Shown one piece after another: positions 25,801 to 34,275 of a stretch of 64,000 nt of DNA. Source of the stretch: Spartobacteria bacterium UBA695 (GTDB lineage: Bacteria > Verrucomicrobiota > Verrucomicrobiia > Chthoniobacterales > Chthoniobacteraceae); NCBI GenBank assembly GCA_002298145.1, contig DBMP01000006.1, positions 248,001 to 312,000 of the forward strand. The letters run 5' to 3'. The translations under genes were made by a program, and so were the position numbers. Numbering within the stretch: the stretch's first letter is position 1; each line of letters starts with the position of its first letter. The notes under the pieces are model-generated. The model made no database searches. It had not been told where the DNA came from and worked only from the letters and a program-made list of their open reading frames with translations.

Positions 25801-28800
25801 AGACCATGTAGACTTGGTTGAACGGTTTGATCACCGTGTTCCAAATCTCCGTCGGGGTATTGCGATCCGGGGCCAGGCTAATGTAGGGCGAGGGATAATT
25901 GACCCGCCCGCGCGCCCCGGTACCGCTTCCGGTATTGCCGTAAGCGCCAGTCTCCGCGAGGTAATCGTGCGTCACCACCATCGTGGGCGTGTACGGATGG
26001 GCTTTGAGAACGGAAACGGCCCAGGCCATGTCCGAGTCGGGGCAATCACAATCGAGCAGCAGGAACATGTAGTCGCGCCCGTTGACGTTTACGATTTGAT
26101 AAGAGCTGTAGCCACGCGGCGAGAAGCCCTTGAGCCAATCGTAATACTTACCGGTGGACGAATCGATCCAGCGCGCATTGTTGGGACCAAAGCGAGTGAT
26201 GTAATGGGTATCACCGGAGGCCAGATCGTGATTGCCCGCGATGACGCCGTAAGCCAGTTTGCCATTGAGCAAATCCATGGCGTTAGTCACCCGCTGCCAC
26301 TGGCTGTCGCTGGTGGCGCTGTTAACGAGATCCCCGATCGGGACAAGGTATTTGATATTCAGGTTGTCCTTGTTATCCAGCGCCCACTGAGTCTGCCGCG
26401 TGAATAGATCGGCCGGGGAGGTCTGCGAACTGTAGTTCTGCGGATCCGGGAGTGCGATAACGGAGAAATTCTCGTTGGGAGCGAACTGCGCGGTGATCGC
26501 CGAGCGGGCGCGATCCATGGGAACGACGATCTGCTTGCCGCCGAGCGTGCATCCATCCGTGTCGCCGGTCCAGCCCTTGAAGTAATACCCATCATCGGCG
26601 ACGGCGGTAATCTGAATCGGACGCCCCGCCGTAAACCAGCCGCTCGCAACACTCACCGTGCCGCCGGTTGTCGCAGCGGTCTCAACGCGGTATTCGGTGC
26701 GGAAAAGCCACGTGAGCATTGAGTCACGGGTGATCGTCATGTCCATGGTATTGGCGTTACCTTCCGCCGGACTGTCTCCGATCATCTTCCAACCAATGCA
26801 GTGGTGTCGCTCAGTGGCGGTCTCTTCATCGGCCACGCTATTAGTCAGCTTCGTCCCCCGGGTATAGGCATGCGTGCCCACAGCGGGAGTGGCAGTGCCA
26901 TAGGCGGAAACTACGGTTAACACCGGATTGGCCGCCGGATCGGTAACGCTGACGCTGAAGGCGACCGACGCCGCAAGCCACCCGTCGCTCACCTGCACAG
27001 TAAATGAATCCAGCCCGGTGTATCCAGTCGCCGGAATATAGTTCACCGTACAGACGCCACTGTCACTATACGACACCGTCGCCGTCCCCTTTCCAGCCGC
27101 CTGGCCGACACTCCACGTGAGCGCTTCGCCATCAGCATCCGTCGCATGAAGCGTCACCGCCTGCGCCGCTTTATTCTTCGTGGCATTAATCGTGTAGCTG
27201 CCTCCTTCGGTAATGACCGGCGCGTTATCAGCCTGGACCTCCTGAGTCCCATCGGCAACCGTGCTCGCGGGCGTCGCCAGAGCAACCGCCTCGGCGTAGC
27301 TAACGGCACGGCCCCACACGGCAAGATTGGTCACCGTGATGCCGCCCTCCGCTCCCCCGTTATCGGCGAAAGCCAGGAAACTCGCGGGATCGAGCGCATA
27401 GTGATCGTCCACGCTGCCCGCATTCCCCTGGAGCCAAAGCGTCCCGTTGACATATACCGAGCGGCTGGTCCCGTTCTTGACCACAAGCAAGATCCGGTAC
27501 CAGGTAGCCGCCGAAGTCGCTTGGGTGGAAAATCCGCCCAAATCGGCATGGCCAACGGTACCGTCATTATTGATGACAAGATCAGCGCCTTTGGCGTTAT
27601 TGGGATCCGTCTGCAACAGGGCCTTCGCGGTACCCGAGTTGGTGTACTTCACGTCCCAGAGAATGGAATATTCATTGATTTTTCCGCTACCGCTTGAAGC
27701 CACCAAGCCATGGGGCACAACATAGTGGCTACCCGCACCGATTTGCGAGGCTCCATCATCGCTGCCGTTCCCAACGGCCGCCGTGAACGTGGTGCCAATG
27801 CGATAGAGACGGTTGCCAATGGTGGCCGCCTCCATCCGTGTCGGTTCATTGAATTCCCAAAGGCTGCCGGGATACGGCTTGGAAGCCACCGCCGCATCCG
27901 GATCGCTGCCCGGAGCGCCGATAATGGACACCTGAGTGTCGGAAAGCGCCCCGCTCCATACCGCCATATTGGAAACACAAATCGCTCCGTCTTCACCGTT
28001 GTCATCGGCAAAAGCCAGGATCTCGCCCTGCAACCCATAGCGAACCTCGTCCAGCGTCCCCACAACAGAGCCGGTATAGACCTTCGTACCATTGACATAA
28101 ATATTGCGCGCCGTGCCATTGTCCACCGTCAATACAATGCGGTACCAACTGCCCGACGTCAGCGCCGACGTCGTATACCCCCCTACCCCTGTCAGCGTCC
28201 CCACCTGATTTGAACCGCTGATAAACAGGTCACCATCAGTCGTGTTGGTGGTGTCGGTTTGCAACAGCGTCTTGAACACCGAACTGCTCTCCGCAGGCAC
28301 CATCACATCCCACATCACCGTGTAACGGTTCACCTTTTTCGCAGTGGTGCTGCCGTTGGGAGCCATACCGTGAATTATTTTATAAAAGCTGCCCTTGCTA
28401 ACCTGCATCGCCCCATCGCTATCCGTCATGCCGGTAACCGAGGAAAAGCCAGTCCCCAAGGCTTGCAGATCGAAGCCAACCGTAGCTTTGTTGCGGTTGG
28501 TAGCGTCATCGAACTTCCAATAGCCGGTCAACATCACATCGCCCAACTTCTCCGCCACCGTTACGTAAACAGTGATTTGGGCCGACGCCGCACCATCGGT
28601 CGCTTGGATGACAAACAAATCGGTGCCCGCATATCCCGTTGCCGGAGTGTAGTTTAACGGTGCGCTTGTATTGTTGCCGGTCAACTGAATACTCCCATGG
28701 GTCGGCTGCGACACCACGCTCCAACTAATCGCGTCCCCATCGACATCGCTCGCGCTCAACGTCGTGGCAACCGTTCCATTTTCCGCCACTTGGAGCGTCG

Positions 28801-29608
28801 TCGAAGTCCCCTGAGAAATCACCGGCGCACTGTTCGTTGGCGTGTAAACCGGAGTTCCCGCCGTGCCCAACGCCGAGATTTCCGTCGCGCTCAGCGTCCC
28901 ACTCCACGCCGCCACCGCACCAACGTTCACCGGATAATTCTCCCCATCATTGTCGGCAAACAAAAGCATCGCCGAATCCAGCGCATAACGGCTGTTTGAA
29001 CTGCTCAGCGCCGGTGTCTTGTGGGTATAAAACAGCGTTCCATCGACGTACACCTTCATGAAATTATTCATCGACGCCACCACGACAACGCGCTTCCACT
29101 TCGAGCTAGCCAGCGCTCCGGAGTAGTTCAGTTCAGAAGATCCGAGTTTTTCTGAAGCATTGATAAAGTAGTCACCGTCATTGGTGTTGCCGGCATTTGT
29201 CTGCAATAGGCAGCGCCATTTTCCGATGCTTGTCGAGGGACTGAAGAGGTCAAACATCAATGAATAGTTCTCAACGTAGCCGCTCGCCCCAGTTGTCAGC
29301 CCATGGGTAACCTTCAGGCGATTGGCCGGCCCCAAGACGGTTGTAATCGCACCGGAGAGCGTCGTTGATCCATCGGAAAGCGTCGCCGAATAGCTGGGCG
29401 CCGTACCGTTGACAAACAGGTCGGGCGAAGTGGATCCGCTCGGCAACTTCACGCCATGAAAAACCGTTCCACTGGTCGTCACCTGGGCCGCTTGGGTAAA
29501 CTCCCAATAGCCCGCAAGCGTCGCGGCATGTGCGCTGACGGCTAAAACAACCGTCATTAATAATCCGGCAACCCATCCCAAGCCGGAGCGGGAAAATTTC
29601 AAATTCAT
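22835..29608 (-). CDS. Giant secreted multidomain protein: LamG repeats, metallophosphoesterase, InlB-like repeats, SUMF1-fold C-terminus
   Basis: 2257 residues. Start at 29608 gives a signal peptide (NLKFSRSGLGWVAGLLMTVVLAVSAHA). Order: LamG-like 30-265; cadherin-like 265-365; LamG-like 370-590 and 600-815; cadherin-like 820-920; first InlB-type repeat pair 895-1050; metallophosphoesterase 1050-1350; three more repeat pairs 1370-1830; a linker with a Ca-type DYDQDGQ; and an FGE/SUMF1-fold domain 1985-2257. The phosphoesterase has LPDPQNYS, GDLV, GNHD (about residue 1124), THDY and CGHNF, close to the five metal motifs. In the SUMF1-fold domain the two catalytic cysteines of true formylglycine-generating enzymes are missing (GGSWWNENS and SNRY instead), so it probably binds a ligand rather than oxidises sulfatases. 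First gene of its operon. Confidence 0.85.
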   Translation of the reverse strand: MNLKFSRSGLGWVAGLLMTVVLAVSAHAATLAGYWEFTQAAQVTTSGTVFHGVKLPSGSTSPDLFVNGTAPSYSATLSDGSTTLSGAITTVLGPANRLKVTHGLTTGASGYVENYSLMFDLFSPSTSIGKWRCLLQTNAGNTNDGDYFINASEKLGSSELNYSGALASSKWKRVVVVASMNNFMKVYVDGTLFYTHKTPALSSSNSRYALDSAMLLFADNDGENYPVNVGAVAAWSGTLSATEISALGTAGTPVYTPTNSAPVISQGTSTTLQVAENGTVATTLSASDVDGDAISWSVVSQPTHGSIQLTGNNTSAPLNYTPATGYAGTDLFVIQATDGAASAQITVYVTVAEKLGDVMLTGYWKFDDATNRNKATVGFDLQALGTGFSSVTGMTDSDGAMQVSKGSFYKIIHGMAPNGSTTAKKVNRYTVMWDVMVPAESSSVFKTLLQTDTTNTTDGDLFISGSNQVGTLTGVGGYTTSALTSGSWYRIVLTVDNGTARNIYVNGTKVYTGSVVGTLDEVRYGLQGEILAFADDNGEDGAICVSNMAVWSGALSDTQVSIIGAPGSDPDAAVASKPYPGSLWEFNEPTRMEAATIGNRLYRIGTTFTAAVGNGSDDGASQIGAGSHYVVPHGLVASSGSGKINEYSILWDVKYTNSGTAKALLQTDPNNAKGADLVINNDGTVGHADLGGFSTQATSAATWYRILLVVKNGTSRSVYVNGTLWLQGNAGSVDDHYALDPASFLAFADNGGAEGGITVTNLAVWGRAVSYAEAVALATPASTVADGTQEVQADNAPVITEGGSYTINATKNKAAQAVTLHATDADGEALTWSVGQAAGKGTATVSYSDSGVCTVNYIPATGYTGLDSFTVQVSDGWLAASVAFSVSVTDPAANPVLTVVSAYGTATPAVGTHAYTRGTKLTNSVADEETATERHHCIGWKMIGDSPAEGNANTMDMTITRDSMLTWLFRTEYRVETAATTGGTVSVASGWFTAGRPIQITAVADDGYYFKGWTGDTDGCTLGGKQIVVPMDRARSAITAQFAPNENFSVIALPDPQNYSSQTSPADLFTRQTQWALDNKDNLNIKYLVPIGDLVNSATSDSQWQRVTNAMDLLNGKLAYGVIAGNHDLASGDTHYITRFGPNNARWIDSSTGKYYDWLKGFSPRGYSSYQIVNVNGRDYMFLLLDCDCPDSDMAWAVSVLKAHPYTPTMVVTHDYLAETGAYGNTGSGTGARGRVNYPSPYISLAPDRNTPTEIWNTVIKPFNQVYMVFCGHNFAQYCLPDTNAAGKKVYQVLADYQTLPNGGNAFLRIMEFRPSKNEIYSTTYSPYLGRYMANSSSPSALITSDNTGMLNLTDVDGGEFSVTTDFDTRFNYNLTVVSSQASVSPASGSSSIAPGTPVAVSADDNIDGTTRYVCTGWTLSGATVASGTGNSTSFTMDGDTTLTWSWAKQYYLSTSAVGRGLVSVSSGWQSENASITVVAQADSGYSFIGWSGDIEGCTVSDNQITVPMTRGRGPVTAQFTTSVPTYSVTVASANDGVSPTPATYSYEEGTSVTFTAQDSSDGTTRRICTGWQTSGSVALSGTGKEATISVNGDFTFTWNWKTQYLLTTSVSGAGTVSVASSQWVDEGTAVSIVATPNSGAAFSGWSGDTGAGTANGSTFTIAQMTRPVTLVMANFSSNLCTLTVVSSGSNTIPAPGSTQLDYGAVVTFSASPVENGRSRKVPTGWTLATGSSTLSGTTTSGTFTIQENTTLSWTWQNQVVLQLTSGVQGAVLPSDAGGWHAVGEQVVLEAVPSFDFKLHRWSGEVGFESTSGTVTITMDQPRTIAADFTAEAAGGGTPRWWLRRHAHLIGDNFDAAEQSDYDQDGQSAAQEFVAGMDDQDGFQRFAVASTSLATGTNPQMVLTWPGAANRFYSVWSSTNLHGAYSLVRDEIAATEPYTSATVPLSGTSARYYRVKAELVPGGEIDSNPPACSHEPEIGSLQRTMSLVPAGTIGMGRDNGGDLYSSPAHRVYTSAFFMDQYEVTVADWKKVAAWAAKNGYDLSSTLFFTRPDNHPAAAISWYDAVKWCNARSEMEGRIPCYYTDAAATNVYRSGTLDLGPAQVNWTGNGYRLPTEAEWEKACRGGTDGLLYSWGNDGTVATTQANGWSYQTLINNTDSPYPLTTAVGTFAANAYGLYDMHGNEWEWVWDYYAPYDSPAVYDPKGPKTGTQRLLRGGSWWNENSAMVDSNRYPFPAVGETVYGMIGFRCVRAAGPNEQ
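24110..26925 (-). repeat. Four composite protein repeats split by a metallophosphoesterase domain
   Basis: Each unit of about 150 residues (460 bp) has an A part starting LTVVSS or similar and ending in a TGW...TFTW/LSW block, and a B part of InlB-like type (YFKGWTGDT..ITVPM). Unit 1 covers about 26925-26465; units 2, 3 and 4 cover about 25500-24110 back to back. Between unit 1 and unit 2 lies the metallophosphoesterase domain. This suggests insertion of the enzyme into a once continuous array. Confidence 0.7.
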
Positions 29609-30167
29609 AACCATACAAAACAGGTGCACATAGGCATGTTCTCGAAAGGCCGCATGGGACATACAACCTCCGAGAATGATAATATTTACTACGATGCAAT
29701 AACCGGAACTCCGGCCTGCATTTGACGGGCGCCGTTTATGCTAAGCTTTGAGGCTATTAACAAGACCGCGAATGTAACATCTACCGCCACAAAAATGGCA
29801 GAACCGTGAAGATTGTGAAAGCCATGTGAAGGCATCGCAACCACATTAAACAACAGATGTTAAATATAGATTAACTTATACAACCGCGTTTATCAGATTG
29901 TACATATAGCGTTAGCGACCAAGACACCGACCAAAACTGAGACGAAAATGAACTCGGTAGCATTTCCGTCGCCCATACTCCCCCGTGAGGCAGATCCCGT
30001 ACGGGCGTTTAGCAGCAGAGAAACAGCTTCCGCCTGGATTGACGTAGCACAGTTTGCTGTTTTTCGGAAACCGCGCAAAAAACCGCCATTTTTTCCATAT
30101 GCGCACCGCGATAGGTTTGAAAACACCTAACCCTTCCTGTGTCACCCTAAGTCCGGAGCTGGGAAAA
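29609..30167. other. AT-rich intergenic region between the giant gene and tRNA-Val
   Basis: About 560 bp, visibly A+T-rich compared with the coding regions, with short A and T runs and no sustained open frame. It must contain the promoter of the giant-protein operon on the minus strand, but no convincing -35/-10 pair stood out. Two short open frames (about 60-77 codons) lie here on both strands, with no ribosome site and no recognisable motif; I do not call them genes. Confidence 0.6.
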
Positions 30168-30242
30168 TGGTGGACGCTGCAGGGTTCGAACCTGCGACCT
30201 CTCCCGTGTGAAGGGAACGCACTACCGCTGTGCTAAGCGTCC
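30168..30242 (-). tRNA. tRNA-Val(CAC), CCA end encoded
   Basis: Reverse complement folds as a clear cloverleaf: acceptor GGACGCT/AGCGTCC, D arm GCAC/GTGC, anticodon stem TTCCC/GGGAG with loop TTCACAC (anticodon CAC, reading GTG), T arm GCAGG/CCTGC with loop TTCGAAC, discriminator A. The CCA is encoded at 30168-30170. Length 75 with CCA. Confidence 0.95.
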
Positions 30243-30315
30243 GAAATGGGATGGGAAATCTGCCCGCTTTCCGGGCGTTTGGAAAGCCTATTTTTTAAAA
30301 AACTCGCGGAATTTT

Positions 30316-31410
30316 TTACCGTAGCCGCCGGAAGGCCCAGTTTGCCAGCGAAAGCGTCATGGCCGCGATGACCAGCATGGGCCAGACGTTATGGAAGACT
30401 TCCGCCGCCGTCATGTCCTTCAGGTAGATGCCCTTGGCGATGACATTGAAGTGCCTCAGCGGGTTGATCCAGGTGATTTTCTGGAGCCAGATGGGCATGT
30501 TTTCAATGGGCGAGGTGTATCCGGAAAGCAGCACGGATGGCATGATGAAGGCAAACATGCCCAAAAACGCCTGCTGCTGCGTGGCGCAAACCGACGAAAT
30601 GGCCAGCCCGAAGCCGACCAGCGAGATGATGTAGACGATCATGCTGCCATAGAGCAGCAGCAGCGAGCCCTGGAAGGGGATGCTGTAGAGAAACACGCCC
30701 CCGAGGAGGATGACGGTCCCTTGCGCAACGGCCACGATGATCGCGGGCACGGCCTTCCCGAGCATGATCATCCCGGGCGTCAGGGGCGAGACGAGCAGTT
30801 GCTCAAACGTCCCCTGCTCCCGCTCCCGCGCCACGGAAAGCGCGGTGATGATCAGCGTGCCGATGTTGGTGATAAGCGCGATCAGGCTCGGGACGATGAA
30901 CCAAAAATAGTCGAGGTTCGGATTGAACCAATTGCGCACGACAGTGGTGGAGAGCGTGGCGGCACTGGAGCGTTCGCTCATATAATCGGAGAGAATTTCC
31001 TGGATGTAGCCGAGCGCAATCTGGCCGCTGTTGGAGCGCCGTCCGTCGAGGATGATCTGGAGCGATGGGCTCGCCCCCGCCGCCAGCTTGCGCGAAAAAT
31101 CCGCCGGGAATTCCACCGCGAGCAGAACGTCCTGGTCATTGATGGCCCGAGTGCGTTCGCCGTCACTGCGGAAAAACTCGACCCGCGAAAACGCCTGGGC
31201 CTTGCCAATACGCTGGATGAGCTCCAGGGACTCCCGGCCGTTGTCCTGGTTGTAGACGCCGAGCGCGTTATTCTTCACCTCCAGCGTGGCGGCCTTGGGG
31301 AAAAGGAGCAGTTGGAGCAAAACCGGCATAACTAGGATCGCCCGGCTCTGAGGGTCGCTCAGGAGCGTCTGGAGTTCCTTGAGAATGAGCGTGAAAATCC
31401 GGTGAAGCAT
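30316..31410 (-). CDS. ybhR: ABC-2 type exporter permease (YbhR-like)
   Basis: 364 residues: one N-terminal membrane segment, a periplasmic domain of about 150 residues, and five further membrane helices (ABC-2 fold; SLIALITNIGTLIITALSVAREREQGTFEQLL). The REREQGTFEQLLVSP motif is typical of YhhJ/YbhR proteins. It forms a heterodimeric channel with the YbhS-like permease and the double ATPase; the exporter pushes substrates out to the adaptor. It starts at TAATG, overlapping the YbhS-like stop, so translation is coupled. Last gene of the operon. In E. coli the system exports some antibiotics and Na+ or Li+. Confidence 0.85.
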   Translation of the reverse strand: MLHRIFTLILKELQTLLSDPQSRAILVMPVLLQLLLFPKAATLEVKNNALGVYNQDNGRESLELIQRIGKAQAFSRVEFFRSDGERTRAINDQDVLLAVEFPADFSRKLAAGASPSLQIILDGRRSNSGQIALGYIQEILSDYMSERSSAATLSTTVVRNWFNPNLDYFWFIVPSLIALITNIGTLIITALSVAREREQGTFEQLLVSPLTPGMIMLGKAVPAIIVAVAQGTVILLGGVFLYSIPFQGSLLLLYGSMIVYIISLVGFGLAISSVCATQQQAFLGMFAFIMPSVLLSGYTSPIENMPIWLQKITWINPLRHFNVIAKGIYLKDMTAAEVFHNVWPMLVIAAMTLSLANWAFRRLR

Positions 31411-32546
31411 TAGTCAAGGTGGCGGCGGGTTTTGGCCGCGGTAAGGGCGAGGAAAATGAGACCGGCAAGCGCCAGGATGCCCAGGTTGCGCCAGAGGAGC
31501 CCGGAAACGTCGCCTGCCTGAAAGAGCGTCTGCATGGCGGTGACAAAATAGCGCGCGGGGAAGAGATACGTTACCGCGCGAATCGGCGCGGGCATGCTGC
31601 TGATTTCAAAGATGAACCCGGAAAGCATGATAGAAGGCAAAAACGCAAGGTTGAGCGCCGCCTGGGCCGCTATGAACTGGTTGCGCAGCGCGGTGGAAAG
31701 AAAAAGCCCCTGCCCCAGCGCGCCCATCAGGAAGAAGGTCGTCGAGACCAGCAGCATCGGGATGGAGCCCCGGAAGGGCACGCCGAAGAGGAAGACCGCC
31801 ACGCCGACGCAGATCACCATCGATACCATGCCGAGAATATAATATGGAATCAGCTTGGATAAGAGCAGCTCCCGGCGAGTCACTGGCGTGGCAAGGAGCG
31901 CCTCCATCGTGCCGCGTTCCCATTCGCGCGCCACCACGAGCGAGGTCAGGAGCGCGCCGATGACGGTCATGATGATGGTAATCGATCCGGGAATAAGGAA
32001 GTTCCGGCTCTCTGCGGAGCGGTTGAACCAAAAGCGGGACTCCACGTTGATCTGCGCGGGAAGCGCCGCCCCCTTTGCCAGCGCGCGCTGGGCCTGCCAT
32101 TCCTGCCAAGCGCCGCGCACGTAGGCCCGGACGAAGTTGGCGACGTTCGGCTCGGAGCCGTCGGTGATGATTTGCAGCGGGGCCGTGCCGCTGGTGCGGT
32201 GGAGCTGCGCGGTGAAGTCGGCGGGGACAACCACGAATCCGCGCACCGCCCCCCGGGTGAGCGCCTCGGTCATCTCGGGCCGCGTTCCCACGGTGATCTG
32301 CATGTAGGGCGAGCCGATCATCCGCGCGGCGAAGCGCTGGGCCTCCGCGCCCGTGTCCTCCATGACCAAGCCCACCCGCAGCGACGAAGAGTCGAGGTTC
32401 ACGCCATAGCCGAAAATGACGAGCATTACCATGGGCAGAATGAACGCGATCAAGATGCTGCTCGGGTCTCGGACGATCTGGTACGATTCCTTGAGCGAGA
32501 GCGCCCAGAGCCGCCGGAGCGAGGGAGATAGGCGGGGCGTTTTCAT
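31410..32546 (-). CDS. ybhS: ABC-2 type exporter permease (YbhS-like)
   Basis: 378 residues with the same plan as the downstream permease: membrane segment at 20-40, a periplasmic loop (EDTGAEAQRFAARM onward), then helices from about 180 with VVAREWERGTMEALLATPVT, the ABC-2 coupling-helix motif. Paired with the YbhR-like permease, from which it is separated by a one-base stop/start overlap. Its start overlaps the end of the ATPase gene by 4 bp (ATGA). No specific substrate is readable from the sequence. Confidence 0.85.
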   Translation of the reverse strand: MKTPRLSPSLRRLWALSLKESYQIVRDPSSILIAFILPMVMLVIFGYGVNLDSSSLRVGLVMEDTGAEAQRFAARMIGSPYMQITVGTRPEMTEALTRGAVRGFVVVPADFTAQLHRTSGTAPLQIITDGSEPNVANFVRAYVRGAWQEWQAQRALAKGAALPAQINVESRFWFNRSAESRNFLIPGSITIIMTVIGALLTSLVVAREWERGTMEALLATPVTRRELLLSKLIPYYILGMVSMVICVGVAVFLFGVPFRGSIPMLLVSTTFFLMGALGQGLFLSTALRNQFIAAQAALNLAFLPSIMLSGFIFEISSMPAPIRAVTYLFPARYFVTAMQTLFQAGDVSGLLWRNLGILALAGLIFLALTAAKTRRHLD

Positions 32547-34267
32547 ACGTTGGCGTTGGCGTCGTGGCGCAGAATTAATTCGATAAACGCGTCCTCCATC
32601 GTTGGGTCGACCATTCCGTGGGCCATGCGCTTCAACTCATCGGGCGTGCCGCTGGCGATCAACTGCCCCCGGTAGACGAGCCCGATGCGGTCACAATACT
32701 CGGCCTCGTCCATGAAGTGCGTCGTCACCATCACCGTGACGCCCTTGGAAACCAAGCCGTTGATATGAGTCCAGAACTCGCGCCGCGTAACGGGATCGAC
32801 GCCGGAGGTCGGCTCGTCCAGGAAGAGCACATCCGGCTCATGCATGACGGCGCACGCCAACGCAAGGCGCTGCTTGAAGCCGAGCGGCAGCGTGGCCGGA
32901 GTGGTGTCAAGGTAGGGCTGCAAGTGAAACACCTCGATCATCTCGTCGCAGGCGGCCTTTTGCTTGAAAAGTGCCAGGCCGTAGATGCCGGAGAAAAACC
33001 GGAGGTTCTGCCGCACGGTGAGGCGGTCGTAGAGGGAGAATTTCTGCGCCATGTAGCCGAAGCGCTGGCGGGCCTGGCTGCCGCTGTGCTCCAGGTCGAG
33101 GCCCAGAACGTTCGCGGTCCCCGAGGTCGGGCGCAGCAGACCGCAGATCATTTTAAAAGTGGTCGATTTACCCGCGCCGTTGGGGCCCAGCAGGCCGAAG
33201 ATCTCCCCCCGCCGCACGGAAAGATTGATCTTATTGGCCGCCACAAAATCGCCGAATTGCTTGGTAAGCTCGTGGGTCTCGATTACCGTTGTATGATCCA
33301 GTGGTATTTGGCGCATCCGATCAGCCAGCACGGAAACACCCCCCGGCCCGCCCCCGAGGATGTCGATAAAAGCATCCTCGAACCGGGGCTCCACCTCGGC
33401 GTAATGCGCCCCCGCCTTTGCCTCGCCCTCGGAAAGCGCGGGCCGCGTCGCCCCCTCGCGCAATACGAGGCGGATACTGCGGGCCTGGATGGTACCGTCG
33501 GCCACGGCCGGTTCGCGCAGGAGGCGGGAAAGCAGGTCGCGCTTGTTACCGGGCGGGTCCCGTAATTCCAGGCAGCGCCCCCGGACCCGCGCCGTCAGGT
33601 CGGCCGGTTTCCCCGCAAAAAGCAAGTTACCATCGTTGAGCAGCAGCACCTCCTGGCAAAGCTCGGCCTCGTCGAGGTAAGCCGTGCTCCAGACGACCGC
33701 CATCCCCTCGCCCACAAGCGCCTGCACCATCTTCCAAAGCTCGCGGCGCGAAATCGGATCGACGCCCACGCCCGGCTCATCCAGCAACAGCAGGCGCGGC
33801 TTGCCCAGGAGCGCGCAGGCCAGGCCGAGCTTCTGCTTCATACCGCCGGAGAGCTTTCCCGCCGGGCGATCGGTAAACCGGGCAAGATCCGTAAACTCCA
33901 GCAGCCGCGCAAAGGACTCCTTACGCTCCCGCCCGACCACACCGCGCAGATCGGCGTAAAGCACTAGGTTTTCCTGAACCGTGAGATCCTCGTAGAGCCC
34001 GAATTTCTGGGGCATGTAGCCGATATAGCCTTCGTTGGAGAGCACCGGGCCGTCGCGCAGCGGGTCGAGGCCGTTGACGCGGATTTCGCCCTCGGTAACA
34101 TGCAGTAATCCCGCGATCATCCGCAAAAGCGTCGTCTTTCCCGCGCCGTCGGGGCCGACCAGCCCCGTGACCAGCCCGGCTTGCAGCTCACCCGATAGCG
34201 GGGCGACCGCCGGAGCTTTCGCCCCTTCGAAGTGCTTGCTGACTTGCCGGAGCGTGACGACAGACAT
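32543..34267 (-). CDS. ybhF: Tandem ABC transporter ATPase (YbhF-like)
   Basis: 574 residues with two complete nucleotide-binding domains. First: GPDGAGKTT (Walker A, where Asp replaces the usual Asn) at about 35, LSGGMKQKL (signature) and LLLLDEPGVGVDP (Walker B). Second: GPNGAGKST at about 345, QRLALACAVMHEPDVLFLDEPTSGVDP, with the signature replaced by LPLGFKQRL. The fused pair powers the two permeases downstream. E. coli YbhF has the same fusion. Preceded by the membrane-fusion protein, 8 bp away, and overlapping the next permease by 4 bp. Confidence 0.9.
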   Translation of the reverse strand: MSVVTLRQVSKHFEGAKAPAVAPLSGELQAGLVTGLVGPDGAGKTTLLRMIAGLLHVTEGEIRVNGLDPLRDGPVLSNEGYIGYMPQKFGLYEDLTVQENLVLYADLRGVVGRERKESFARLLEFTDLARFTDRPAGKLSGGMKQKLGLACALLGKPRLLLLDEPGVGVDPISRRELWKMVQALVGEGMAVVWSTAYLDEAELCQEVLLLNDGNLLFAGKPADLTARVRGRCLELRDPPGNKRDLLSRLLREPAVADGTIQARSIRLVLREGATRPALSEGEAKAGAHYAEVEPRFEDAFIDILGGGPGGVSVLADRMRQIPLDHTTVIETHELTKQFGDFVAANKINLSVRRGEIFGLLGPNGAGKSTTFKMICGLLRPTSGTANVLGLDLEHSGSQARQRFGYMAQKFSLYDRLTVRQNLRFFSGIYGLALFKQKAACDEMIEVFHLQPYLDTTPATLPLGFKQRLALACAVMHEPDVLFLDEPTSGVDPVTRREFWTHINGLVSKGVTVMVTTHFMDEAEYCDRIGLVYRGQLIASGTPDELKRMAHGMVDPTMEDAFIELILRHDANANV

Positions 34268-34275
34268 AAGGCCCT

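Noticed and set aside
24070..26925. Possible CRISPR-like or DNA-level tandem repeat in the giant gene
   Set aside because: The periodicity is at the protein level only (diverged units of about 150 residues); no conserved DNA repeat with spacers is seen.
29893..30130. Short open frames of 60-77 codons in the intergenic region before tRNA-Val
   Set aside because: They occur on both strands in an A+T-rich region without ribosome sites or recognisable motifs.
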